From positions 20,267,873 to 20,331,872 of the forward strand of contig OY970820.1 in assembly GCA_963853835.1 (NCBI GenBank): a stretch of DNA of 64,000 nucleotides, given 5' to 3'. A program made the position numbers and the translations under genes. This DNA comes from Calendula officinalis (taxonomy: Eukaryota > Streptophyta > Magnoliopsida > Asterales > Asteraceae). Under the pieces are notes generated by a model, which was given only the letters and a program-made list of their open reading frames with translations, was not told the origin of the DNA and searched no databases. Shown here in pieces: positions 12,706-22,934 of the stretch. Within the stretch, counting starts at the first letter, position 1, and every line of letters starts with the position of its first letter.

Positions 12706-13653
12706 GTGTTGCAAATTTGGTATGACGAGGGATTGATGTCATTTTGAGCTCATAACTTTAGAATAATTGATTGTTTTACTATTTGTGATTCTGGATTAAT
12801 CTATTGATTAATTTAACAATCGTATCTCTTATGTCGTATCTAGATAATTTGACGATTTGAAAAGTGATTCCGATCTTGATATTAAATAAATTTGATATAC
12901 ATAAAGTGAGTTGCTTATTGAACCGGTCAGTGATTTGTGTGTTCAGATTCACTTACAATAAAATTAAAAAATAACTGGAACATATTACCAACTTTGGCCT
13001 TTTAGCTAGCTAAATTAGTACTTTCTTTATGTAACCGTTTCAACAAAATTTCGCAACTAGATGACGGTTTCATAAATCCTAGATACAAAATTATCATAAG
13101 GAGTATAAAAAAAATGGTATTGATGCCTATTATTTATGCAACTTTATATTGTTACTCAGCATAAAATGATATGTGTAATCAACTTTCATCATTTCATTGA
13201 TTTTAATACTTATCTTGATTAAGTAAATATACACATAAGTAGGTAATAATACAATTTCTCTTAAAAAAAAGGTTTAAGATGAAGATAAATATTGGATTGT
13301 ATAAAAGTATCAGAAGAGATTCAATTAAGTTATAAATGTTGATATGCTAAATTAATTATGATAAAATAAATTAAAAACAAACATCTATCGCTCTTGGTTC
13401 TAAATCATATTTATACAACAGGCTCGAGTGTTCTAACTCTTTATAAAAGTAAACTGAAATGATCAAATATATAATTTGGTTATTCACGCAATATACAAAT
13501 AAGTAAAATACTATACGGTAAAAGATATGTAAAAGTAGAAATAATATTTTTATTTACTCCTGTTTGAAATGACATGATGGTCAAAGGAGCGAGTCCAAGG
13601 GACTAAAAACTTGTACGGATACCCGATCCCTTTGGTAACCCTTTTCACTTGCC
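12706..13653. other. Gene-free interval upstream of NF-YB
   Basis: AT-rich sequence without a recognisable gene or bounded repeat. The last few hundred bases are presumably the NF-YB promoter. Confidence 0.4.
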
Positions 13654-13672
13654 TATATTTATGCTTCACGTG
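13654..13672 (+). promoter_or_regulatory. Candidate TATA box and G-box of NF-YB
   Basis: TATATTTA at 13654-13661 and the palindrome CACGTG at 13667-13672. A TSS about 30 bp below the TATA box (near 13685-13690) would leave the first AUG of the mRNA at 13719. The G-box lies only 5 bp downstream of the TATA box, so one of the two may be fortuitous. Confidence 0.4.
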
Positions 13673-13718
13673 CCATTTAATCTATTTCCATTGTAATTTA
13701 AATACCAATCAAAACAAA

Positions 13719-14384
13719 ATGTTAAACTTTTATGCAAATCAGATAAAAAAAGGTGTGCATGTTTACGACAGAGAAATGGAAGATGGGAGGCAAGGAAAAA
13801 GAAGCTTAGAAAACCCAAACAACGATAACAACAACAATAACAGCAATAACAATAGCAGCAGCAATAACAAAGAACAAGACCGGTTCTTGCCAATAGCAAA
13901 TGTCGGTCGGATCATGAAAAAGGTGATCCCAGCAAATGGGAAAATCTCAAAAGACGCAAAAGAAACCGTACAAGAATGTGTCTCGGAATTCATTAGCTTC
14001 ATTACGGGGGAAGCCTCGGATAAATGCCAACAAGAGAAGAGAAAGACAATCAACGGTGATGATATAATTTGGGCAATCACGACATTAGGGTTTGAGGAAT
14101 ATGTGGACCCGCTCAAACAATATCTTCTCAAATACCGAGAATTAGAAGGCGATAAAGTTAACAATAACATGCCAAAACAACAACAATGCATCGAACAACA
14201 ACAACATAATACGACAAACGGTTTGCCTTACGAAAACGTTTATTCTTCTTCTGCGGCAAGTATCATGTCGCAACCGTTCATGACGGCTTCCGATCAACAG
14301 TTTGTTTTGCCGTTTTCACCAAATTCGGTTCCGACACAAATACATAATCAACAAGAAACCATTGATTCAGTTGGACATTGGTAA
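13719..14384 (+). CDS. NF-YB subunit of the CCAAT-binding NF-Y transcription factor, intronless
   Basis: NF-YB pairs with NF-YC through a histone fold; with NF-YA or CO-like proteins the dimer binds CCAAT and related sites in the nucleus. From ATG 13719 the protein is 221 aa. The conserved core runs from about residue 54 (DRFLPIANVGRIMKK) through ISKDAKETVQECVSEFISF, CQQEKRKTINGDDIIW and TLGFEEYVDPLKQYL to KYRELEGDK. The Lys in ISKDAKE, where LEC1-type proteins have Asp, marks a non-LEC1 member. A low-complexity Asn/Ser run precedes the core and a Gln-rich tail follows it. The frame stays open upstream to 13611, but a candidate TATA box lies inside that extension. ATG 13776 (MEDGRQGKRS, 202 aa) is an equally plausible start. 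Confidence 0.92.
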   Translation: MLNFYANQIKKGVHVYDREMEDGRQGKRSLENPNNDNNNNNSNNNSSSNNKEQDRFLPIANVGRIMKKVIPANGKISKDAKETVQECVSEFISFITGEASDKCQQEKRKTINGDDIIWAITTLGFEEYVDPLKQYLLKYRELEGDKVNNNMPKQQQCIEQQQHNTTNGLPYENVYSSSAASIMSQPFMTASDQQFVLPFSPNSVPTQIHNQQETIDSVGHW

Positions 14385-15175
14385 AGGAATTTTATTCTTT
14401 TGCTTCATAAATGCAATTTGTAACTATGAGTTTTCTTTAAATCTTTGACACCATTTTGGAATATCTCTACACTTCCCCAAACGTGTTGGACATACAATCT
14501 CCAACACTTATTCACGATTTTTTTAAAGTTTTTTCATAAATAATTAACGTAATGATCCTGAAATGCAACATATCCATACAAACACTTATATATACCTAAA
14601 TTAATAACCATATTTGATGCGTTCATTAATTTTTTATTTCCTTGAAAATATAGGGTGACCAAGTATACCCAGTTGGTAGTAATTGATTTTTTTTGTTAAA
14701 CCCTTCCTCGACTATCTAGGAGTTTGGTCTTCTTATTTGGTTCTAGTATGTGTTTGTGTGAAATTAGATATATATAAAAAAGAAATAAAAAAGCTGAGAA
14801 AACGGTAAAATTACGTATTATTACATGTATATTCTCATATGAATATTCATGAAAGTACAAATGAGAACTACGCCAAAAGTTGAAACCAAAAACTTCCATT
14901 TTATTTTGCTTATGTTATTTGGTGAGTTATGGGGTGTTCTTCGGAGGTGGAGAAGTTACGGCAAGTTATGGCAGTACATGGTTTACGTAATTTATATATG
15001 GGTTTTGCTAGGGCAATGGTTAATGCAAGTTTAAATGGTTAATGTATAATAAAATAAGCATGAGTGGTTAATAAAATTCATGGGGTGATTTTTATTAGTT
15101 ATTTTACAACTTTTTAAAGCACAAAATTTATTCCTAAACATTGCCCTAACGACATTGTTTAGCATTTCCCTTTAT
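14385..15175. other. NF-YB 3' flank and gene-free interval
   Basis: Contains the probable NF-YB 3' UTR and AT-rich DNA. No gene recognised; a short frame near 14849-15034 has no recognisable protein features. Confidence 0.4.
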
Positions 15176-16196
15176 ATATATACCACTAATTACACTACAC
15201 GGGTGTCGTATATCACTAATTACAATCTCAGTCCTTAAACTTCGTTTATTACACTGGACGTCCCTGATGTATACACTTTGTTATATACTTACATCCAAGG
15301 TCCATGTTGCCCTTATATTTTTTAAATGACCAAAATAACCTGTTAGCATTTTGTAATAAAGTAAAAATGAAGGACTGTGAATGTAATAAGTAATTAACCA
15401 CATGTACCATCCATGAAATTTTACTCTATTAATTGAATTTTGTTTTCTTTTTTATTTATCTTTTATCCAAATTCTTCCACCATATTAAGCCTCACCACCC
15501 ACCGAAGTCTCTTTGAATTCAAACCTCAACCAACAATCATTGTCGCTCTTTTATCAATATTATTCCAGCATATTCAGAATCACCACCCGCATCTATCTCT
15601 TTGATTTCAAACCCCATGAAAAGTCGATCCATTCCCAAACACTACTTCTGGTTGCCTTCTCCAGTTGTTCCACCGTCGGTGACGTTTGATCGACCTGAAT
15701 TGATTAAGACAACTGATGCACGTCGCTAGAGGAATTAGTGTTTTGCATAAGCATGTCGATAAACGTCAAATAATTGGAAAAGCTATCCGAAGGTAGGGGT
15801 TGAAGATGGATCGACTTTTCAGGGAGTTCAGTGGCGCGACGGTATTGGTTATTGATTGAGGTTTGAGTTCAACGAGAGAGGTAGGCGGTGAGTCTAAATA
15901 TGGTGAAGAAATATGTATAAAGGAGATAAAAAGGAAAAAAAATCAATTAATAGAGTAAAATTTCACGGATAGTCTATGTGGTTTAACACTTATTACATTC
16001 AAAATCCTTCATCTTCACTTTATTACAAAATGTTAAAAGGGTATTGTGGTCGTTTAAACAAATTGAAGGGCATCATGGACCTTGATTGTAACAAAGTGTA
16101 TACACTAGAGAAGTCGAGTGTAATAAACGAAGTTCTAGGACTGAGGTTGTAATTAGTGGTATACCACAGGGACCTTCCGTGTAATTTACTCTATTT
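15176..16196. mobile_element. Large fold-back (inverted-repeat) element, about 1 kb
   Basis: The left half (from about 15180) is matched in inverted orientation by the right half (to about 16196). Matching blocks in order include AACTTCGTTTATTACACT, GTATACACTTTGTTA, CATTTTGTAATAAAGT, GAAATTTTACTCTATTAATTGA, a TTCAAACCTCAA block and TGAAAAGTCGATCCAT close to the centre. Arms are roughly 480 bp with a short unpaired loop. The outer part of each arm also resembles the MITEs found in the CNX1, BPM and LARP1 introns (AGTAAATTACA...GTCCCTGTGG). Confidence 0.72.
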
Positions 16197-16200
16197 TATA

Positions 16201-16507
16201 CTTCCTCCATTTCAAGATAAGTGACCCAAATTGGTTGTATGTTTTTCGAGGCAAAAGACTATAATGAAAGTTAAATTAAATTAAATTAGATTGTTAGTGA
16301 ATGACGAGTCCCACATAATATGATTAAAGTGAGTTAATAACGTTTAAAAGCAAAAATAAGGGTAAATGTGTCATTTACTTTATTAAAGGAAATAGTTAGT
16401 GGTATGAGTCTCACTATTTTTACCAAATAAGAAAAGTTTTAAAGTGTGTAACTTATTTTGAAACAGTACAAAATAAAAGTATGTCACTTATATTAAAACA
16501 GAGGAAG
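16201..16507. mobile_element. Stowaway-like MITE, copy 1
   Basis: TIRs CTTCCTCCATTTCAAGATAA (left) and the complement of ...AAACAGAGGAAG (right), with TA dinucleotides at 16199-16200 and 16508-16509, as expected for Tc1/mariner-type MITEs. No coding capacity. Confidence 0.82.
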
Positions 16508-16509
16508 TA

Positions 16510-19500
16510 TATATAATCTTAAAGTTTTAAACTAACTTAATAATTTAATAAAAAAATTAAAAATCAAATTTTTTATATATATAAATCTTACATTTATGGC
16601 TCATTTTCATCTATTTGCACAGTACTTTCTAAATTTTGAAACGCCCCTGAATTCTTATCAACCAAATGGCTTGTAGTGTGATGTCTTGATGATATGTGAA
16701 TTGTCCACAAATTAAAAAAAATTCGTTCAAATCTCATTGGAAATATGGTACGAATTGCCTACCAATCAAGATTATGAACTTACTTTATGTTATAATAAAA
16801 CTAAATTTTTAGTTGTCGGATTACATGGAAACAAACAGTTTTAGTGATAACAAATAACAATTAACAAGAGCTTAAAATATATACATACCAAGTTGACTCG
16901 TTACAGAGAGAGTATACGAACTCGGTAATATTCAAGCAGCAGTTACGATTTCTTGTTTAATAGTATTGAATGAGTTTGACGTTTTTATTAAACATGGGTT
17001 ATCATTCAAGTCTATAACTACTCGGTTGTTGTACCATGAGAAATAGTATACATATATATTTTAAAGGGTCATGTTAAATCACGAGACTCAACCAAACTCT
17101 CGTATTTGTTTCTTTGTTTATATATTCTTGTTTCACCCATTATAATTGTATTTGTTTATAATTTCCTATTGTATTGTATTTTAATTAATAAAATTAGTAT
17201 TAGATGTTATAAATAAATATCATTACAAAACACATGCAAATATGCAATATACTGCATTGTCAATGATTAAATCTTGCATAGGACAGGTAGGTGAAACCTT
17301 TAACCTTCCCAAATGAAATGAAGCACACTTGCTCAGAGTAGGGTCTTTGAATTGATCAGCCGACGACAATATGTCAACTTCTCAAACCCGTGTGGCCGAC
17401 AATAACTATTACTACAACATTCTTTCATGCCACTAACATTATTTTACGCTTCCAGCTCAAAGGAATTCTCCTTTTACCATATTTCATTACTTGAACTTCT
17501 TCATTCTCCTTTATTTGTTTACCATGGCGTTTTTTTAATACACTTACTATAATTGTCAAATGAGGCGACTACACCTGTTGTTGCTTTTTCTCGTATAGTG
17601 TCGTGCGATAGTTTTTCTTAAAAACGATGACAAAAGAATATTATGCCAAAATCTCATATTATTAATCATAAAACAATGATTTTTACTTTTATAATGTTTA
17701 CAAGAGAGATCGTAAATCATAAGAATGGGTAGTGCGAAAAGTGTAACTAATTTTGCCTTGCTATAAGAAAATGGACATAAAGGGGTAGTGAAACTCGAAG
17801 AGTATGGATTCTTGTTGAAAAATCTCTCATTTTCACCTCGTCCCTTTATATCACATTTTGACTTATTCACCTAATCTATTAAATTGTTAAATATCAAAGT
17901 ATTATTTTCTAAAAATATAATACTTTGACCCAGAGTTGTGTTCTTTAATAAGGTTGATCAAACAAGAATGCCACTTTTAGCCCTGATTTTGACCAAAAAT
18001 ACTTGAAAAACCTTATACGAGCACAAAAATAGTTTCTCCATCGCAGTGTTGTAAAACTTGACCTGGTGAGTACTCACCGGGTACTCGCTATTCGGTGGTG
18101 TACAGAGTTGGGTTAATGCTAACTGGTAAAAAAAAAACTCAATCAATGTAAAACTCAGTCAAAACTCATCAATACTCGGTTAGAACTTTGTCAATTTCTC
18201 CAAAATATATTGTATTTTTTAAAAAGATAGGGAAATTTTATATATAATATATATTGTTATAAAAGTAATCATCTTGACTAGACATGGTTTAAAGTTTAAA
18301 CAAATTGTTTTACCATTTCAGTGTTTAAATTTTTGTACCATAGACCATCTTCAGGACCAAATTTGTAAACATAACAATGACAAAATGACAAATTCTGCGA
18401 TTTATTTATAACCATAACTTTTGACAAAAGGGAGTAATGTCTTTATCCAGCACAAGAAAAAGTACTAGTCACAACTTTTATAACCACATATATTTATGAA
18501 TATAAACTTGTAATAAAAAACCAATGGTGTTTGAACTTGAAAATGGACTTGGAGAAACTACTAATAGTTATATAACTTGTTATAGGAGAACAGATTAGTA
18601 GTATCTCCATCATATGAAAATTTAAAAGGTTAATATAAGCAAATTGTTTTACCATTTGTCAAATAGCTAATATAAACCATCTTGTGGACCAGATAAGTAT
18701 GGTTAACTTATTTTTGTAACAACAATGAAAATGTGCAAATTCATCTAAAACGTAAATGTCATATCTTTTTATATATTTAGAATAAAAAATGAGATCTTTT
18801 GTTTTAAATGTCATATCTTTTGATTTATATAGAATAAAAATAAAAATGAGATCTTTTACTTTCTGGGAAGGACATAGTCAACCATGATGAAAATAATTTA
18901 CCTTTGTTTGGTTCAGGTGCTTCCTCAATTCTTCAGTTCCTCAACATTTCCTGGGTTTGACTTGAGTCAAAAGTCAAAACAACACAAGGGAATTTGAAAG
19001 TTTACTTCATGCATTGAATTTGTGGAATGGGCAAGTTCAACCCATTTAGCAATCAATGGGTCGATTTGGGTTGAAAGTGAAATGGGTCGAATGGATTGAA
19101 AGTTGCCAAAGTCTATTATTAACATCACAAAAAATAAAAAATGTCCGAAACCATTTGATTCAAATCAGATTATTATTCAATATGTTTGTTTTTGGAATCA
19201 CAATTAACTATTCATATAAAGATTAAAAATAATTACTGTGGGTCAATACATCGCAAACCCCCATACTAAAAATGCCCGTTTTGATCTGTTACCCAACTTG
19301 TCCCTCTTGCCACTTTAAATCCTTCACGTTTTAAAAACAAGTTTTATCTTTTCAATTCCTTTAATGATAAATCCTGCTCTTCATGTTTGCAAAAAAACAC
19401 TAAAATATAGAAAAAAATAAAATCCAACCAAAACTGAAAAAGAGTTTAAATGAAAGATAAAAGTCAGCTTTTATTTTTTTTAAATGTCATCACTTCTAAT

Positions 19501-20609
19501 TTGAAAAAAAATTGAACATAACTAGACGAAGATTTATGTCACCACATAACTAGAATACATTTACCTGAAACAGCCACAGCCACTGTGTAGGATGATTTAA
19601 GAGTTGGTCAGTTAGCCCATAAAATATAGAATCAACAAACAACTGTCTCGTTAGAAATAATCCAACAGAAAACTTGAGATTTTGAATTTGGTTTATGCAA
19701 TAGTCAACATAGCATTACTAAGAACTTTTGAGATGTTGTAAAACAAAAAAAATAAGTGCATCAAACATTTAAAAATACCAGTCAAAGCTACTCACCGTTT
19801 TTTGGAAACATAACTGAATTAAAGTAAGTACAAATATTTTTAAAATAGACCATAAAACCAAGTAGACAAAGAAAATACAAGTTTTTATTATTCTGCTAGG
19901 CAAATCATGAGTTTTTTGCTACATATGTAAAGACTTCATTTTGCATGACTGGCTAGAACTTGAGAAGAATCAGCAGAGTCCAAAATAAAAACATTCATGT
20001 ATTATCGATCTGCACAATCAATTGTAAAAATCATAAAACTTGATTTCAAAGATTAAATTTTATCAGAAATTTTTGTCAAATAAAACAAAAAACATACCCT
20101 TCATTGCTTTAAGGGACTTTAAATTTAAAGTACATGTAACCAAGATTTATAAAGAACAAAATTATCCAAAAAAAGAAGTTATGGGTGCAATTATGCTATT
20201 GTACGTTTAGACCATGGTACCACCTGCATAAATACCCCTATCTGAGCTGGCAGTTCCCTGTCAAACTTTATTCCTTTGACATATGTTTTCTCAGATATGA
20301 ATACCTGATATAACTAAGCAAAAGGATAATTAAGCTAATAGTTAGTTGTTTCCAGCATTTTATTTCCATGATCAAGATATTAGGTTGCTTTAATCTCCAG
20401 AGTAGCTAATTCTACAACCCATAGATGTATTTTAATCTTCATTAAGAAAATAACACAAAATAGTTGTAAATGATCTTAAATTTCGAGTGTATCCTACATC
20501 ATTTACTTTAAAATTTACTAATGCGAAGACTTTAATGTGGATTTGCACAAATCTATATCAATCACCTATTTTATCATGTTAGCCAGATTCAAACAACATA
20601 ACTTACAAG
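16510..20609. other. Gene-free AT-rich interval
   Basis: No gene recognised. A CAGTGTTGTAAAACTTG sequence at 18044, followed by alternating GAGTACTC-like words, resembles the start of a hAT-type element, but its other end was not found. About 19020-19330 carries GGGTCGATTTGGGTTG / GAAAGTTGCCAAAG words also seen near 35660-35950 and in the second BPM intron (56500-56880), so it is a dispersed repeat. The part closest to 21228 may hold the 3' UTR intron and last exon of the UBA2 gene. Confidence 0.4.
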
Positions 20610-21175
20610 CAATGTTTTAAAAATCGTGTGAGGCGTACGCCTCGAGGCGCGCCTCGAGGCGAGGCGGGTAAAAAACGTATCTGAGGCGGCGCCTCAGAGC
20701 CTGTTTCTGAAACGTGCGCCTCGGCGGTCCGAGGCGGTGAGAGGCGGTCCGAGGCGGCCGAGGCAGTGAGAGGCGGATCCGAGGCGGTCAGGACCTGAGT
20801 TGGGTTTTTTTTAACTTTTTGGACTGTTTTACTTACTTTTCCCGACTTTTACCTGATTTTTTTGAAATCCCATTAACTTTTCTTGACTTTTTGCAAAGAA
20901 TGCTTTGCTTAAAGCTAAAAGGGTGACCAATATCTATCCAAAATCGTGAATGGGTCTTGAGTTTGACAAAAAAATTGCAAAAAATGGTCTTTTTGTGAGT
21001 ATAAATGACCTTTTAAACTTAATATTGGGATTGCATAATACTTTGTGTTGCTTTTTATGAGTTATATAATATTTTAGATATTATTTGTTTTTCCGCCTCG
21101 ATGTTACGCCTCGGTTCGCCTCGAGGCTTACGCCTAGTGAGGCTAAAGAAAAACGCCTCGAGGCTCGATTCCGTA
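20610..21175. mobile_element. GAGGCG-rich element (hAT-like MITE?)
   Basis: It begins CAATGTTTTAAAAATCG. Both ends are crowded with GAGGCG/CGCCTC words (more than twenty), including CGCCTCGAGGCG palindromes, around an AT-rich centre. Flanks CTTACAAG (20602-20609) and TATACAAG (21176-21183) could be an eroded 8-bp duplication (6 of 8 match). It lies just downstream of the UBA2 stop codon, probably inside its 3' UTR intron. Confidence 0.5.
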
Positions 21176-21222
21176 TATACAAGCATACCAATATTTCAGA
21201 AAAATATATATCACTTTTATAA

Positions 21223-21231
21223 ACTCACCTA
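21223..21231 (-). other. UBA2 stop codon directly followed by a GTGAGT splice donor
   Basis: The minus strand reads TAG|GTGAGT: the stop codon is immediately followed by a consensus 5' splice site. This implies an intron in the 3' UTR, as known for Arabidopsis UBA2 genes whose 3' UTR splicing is alternative (from memory). The acceptor was not identified. Confidence 0.55.
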
Positions 21232-22596
21232 GTGACCCTGGCCCATGTAAGACCCACCACCTTGTTGTGACCTACCTCCTCCTTGACCCATCTGTGGATT
21301 TCCATAACCACCTTGCTGATACCCTGCACCACCCTGGTTCCCATATCCAGGATTGTTGCCAGGTGGCACCCCCTGTGGATTCCCAAGTCCTCCTAGAAGA
21401 TTCCCAAGTCCTCCTAATCCACCCCCCTGAGTTGCCAGCAATGCAGTCAACGCCTGCCCCAAAACAGGAGTCAAAGATGGCGGTGGAACACCAGGGTTGA
21501 ACCCTACAGGTGGTCCACCAGGTGCCATCATATGACCACCCCCCATACCAGAAAACTTAGCTTTTTTGGAAGGATGATGACCACCAAACTGTTGATGATG
21601 GTGATGGTGGTGGTGTTGATTAAAACCCTTGACTGGTTTTGGACCATCAACAGCCTTCTGACAATTCAAAGTATGTCCTTCAAATGACTTTTTAGGCTCT
21701 TCAAGTGCCTTTTTTGCACCTTCAACACTCATGTACACAAACAATGCAAATCCTTTTGGTCTTCCAGTCTGTTTATCCAATCCCAATGGCCCTTCTTCAA
21801 TCTCCCCAAATTTTGAGAAGAATTCTGTAAGTTTCTGAGGATCAATTTCAGCTGCCACATTGCTAACAAATATCTTCCTTTGTGTGTATTCTGATACAGA
21901 TGATACAACTGGTGGTGGGGCTGGAACTGGTCCTGCAGAAGCCAATTGGCATGAAGTCACTCGATTTCCTATCTTCTTTTGAGGTTCTCTCAACGCTTTT
22001 CGAGCACCAGTTCTGTGCTTAAACAGTATGAATCCATATCCTTTTGATTTACCGGAAACTTTATCAACGACAGCTTTACAATCTTCAATCTCTCCATACT
22101 TCACGTATTCGCTAATTAGGGTTTCGGTAGTGGTGTCCCAACCTAAACCGTGAACAAATATCTTCCTGTGAGCAGGATCTGCATCGGCAATCTTCTCCAC
22201 GCTTCCGTACAAATCAGGAAACCTAGTAACAGCTTCCTTCATGAGTAACACAAGTTGTTCTTTCGAAAACGGCTCTAGAAGCTTCTCTACAGGTTCTTCC
22301 GTCAAATAATCTGTTTCTTCTCCGTTAATTTCGACCTTAACTTCTTTGGTTTCGTTTTCGGTGGTTTCTTCATCGTTTTCTTCCTCTTCGACGGCTTCTT
22401 CTTCTACTTCTTCTTCGTCGGGATCTTCTTCTTTTACGGGATTTTGTTCTATGTTTTCCTCCAAATGTTCGTCTCCTTGCTCTATCTCCTCCTCCTTTAT
22501 AACAGGGGGATCGGTAGTTTGTTCTTCATCGGGTAGTTGTTCCTCTGCCGGAGATTGTGAAGGTTGTGAAGCACGAGACTTTCGCTTCTTGGCCAT
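21229..22596 (-). CDS. UBA2A: UBA2A-like (UBP1-associated protein 2) hnRNP-type RNA-binding protein, 455 aa
   Basis: A nuclear RNA-binding protein that in Arabidopsis binds U-rich 3' UTRs, stabilises mRNAs and is linked to ABA, wounding and cell death. The coding region is one uninterrupted exon. Domains: basic start MAKKRKSR; a long acidic Glu/Asp stretch (about 18-100); LLEPFSKEQLVLLMKEA helix (106-122); RRM1 with RNP2 KIFVHGL (145-151) and RNP1 KGYGFILF (185-192); RRM2 with RNP2 KIFVSNV (241-247) and RNP1 KGFALFVY (281-288). A seven-His run (328-334), a Lys-rich SKKAKF and a Gly/Gln-rich low-complexity tail containing GQALTALLA follow. The RRM-flanking blocks (HGLGWDT, YGEIEDCKAV, FGEIEEGPLGLDK) are UBA2 signatures. 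The acidic tract has a very repetitive GAA/GAG base composition. Confidence 0.95.
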   Translation of the reverse strand: MAKKRKSRASQPSQSPAEEQLPDEEQTTDPPVIKEEEIEQGDEHLEENIEQNPVKEEDPDEEEVEEEAVEEEENDEETTENETKEVKVEINGEETDYLTEEPVEKLLEPFSKEQLVLLMKEAVTRFPDLYGSVEKIADADPAHRKIFVHGLGWDTTTETLISEYVKYGEIEDCKAVVDKVSGKSKGYGFILFKHRTGARKALREPQKKIGNRVTSCQLASAGPVPAPPPVVSSVSEYTQRKIFVSNVAAEIDPQKLTEFFSKFGEIEEGPLGLDKQTGRPKGFALFVYMSVEGAKKALEEPKKSFEGHTLNCQKAVDGPKPVKGFNQHHHHHHHQQFGGHHPSKKAKFSGMGGGHMMAPGGPPVGFNPGVPPPSLTPVLGQALTALLATQGGGLGGLGNLLGGLGNPQGVPPGNNPGYGNQGGAGYQQGGYGNPQMGQGGGRSQQGGGSYMGQGH

Positions 22597-22928
22597 GGCG
22601 GATTTAGGGTTTCTCTCGGGTTAGGAATGGAATTAGGGTTTGTGGCTAAATTGTATCTTAAGTTTTACCGTATCGGTACAAGGAGGTGGGTGGTGATAAA
22701 TGTACCACATTTTTTAATCTCTGTTTTATATATTTATATAGTTTACAGTAATACTTGTACTTTGTGATATACATGTATAAAATGATGATGTAGAAATTAA
22801 CTTCAGAAGGTCTTCGGTTAACTGTGTTTTCACAACAATAAAAAATGGTATTTGTTAGCTGTATCTATTACCTATATAAAAGTGTTTTTGTTTTGAAGTC
22901 ACGTCACTTACTTGCTTCTAAGAATACC

Positions 22929-22934
22929 CACGTG
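22929..22934. promoter_or_regulatory. G-box (CACGTG) upstream of UBA2
   Basis: A perfect CACGTG inside CCCACGTGGC, about 330 bp upstream of the UBA2 start codon, with a second CCCACGT at 22954-22960. Such ABRE/G-box pairs fit an ABA- or bZIP/bHLH-responsive promoter, but this is inference from motifs alone. Confidence 0.3.

Noticed and set aside
14849..15034. 61-codon plus-strand frame after NF-YB
   Set aside because: Hydrophobic, no homology recognised, no promoter or splice context.
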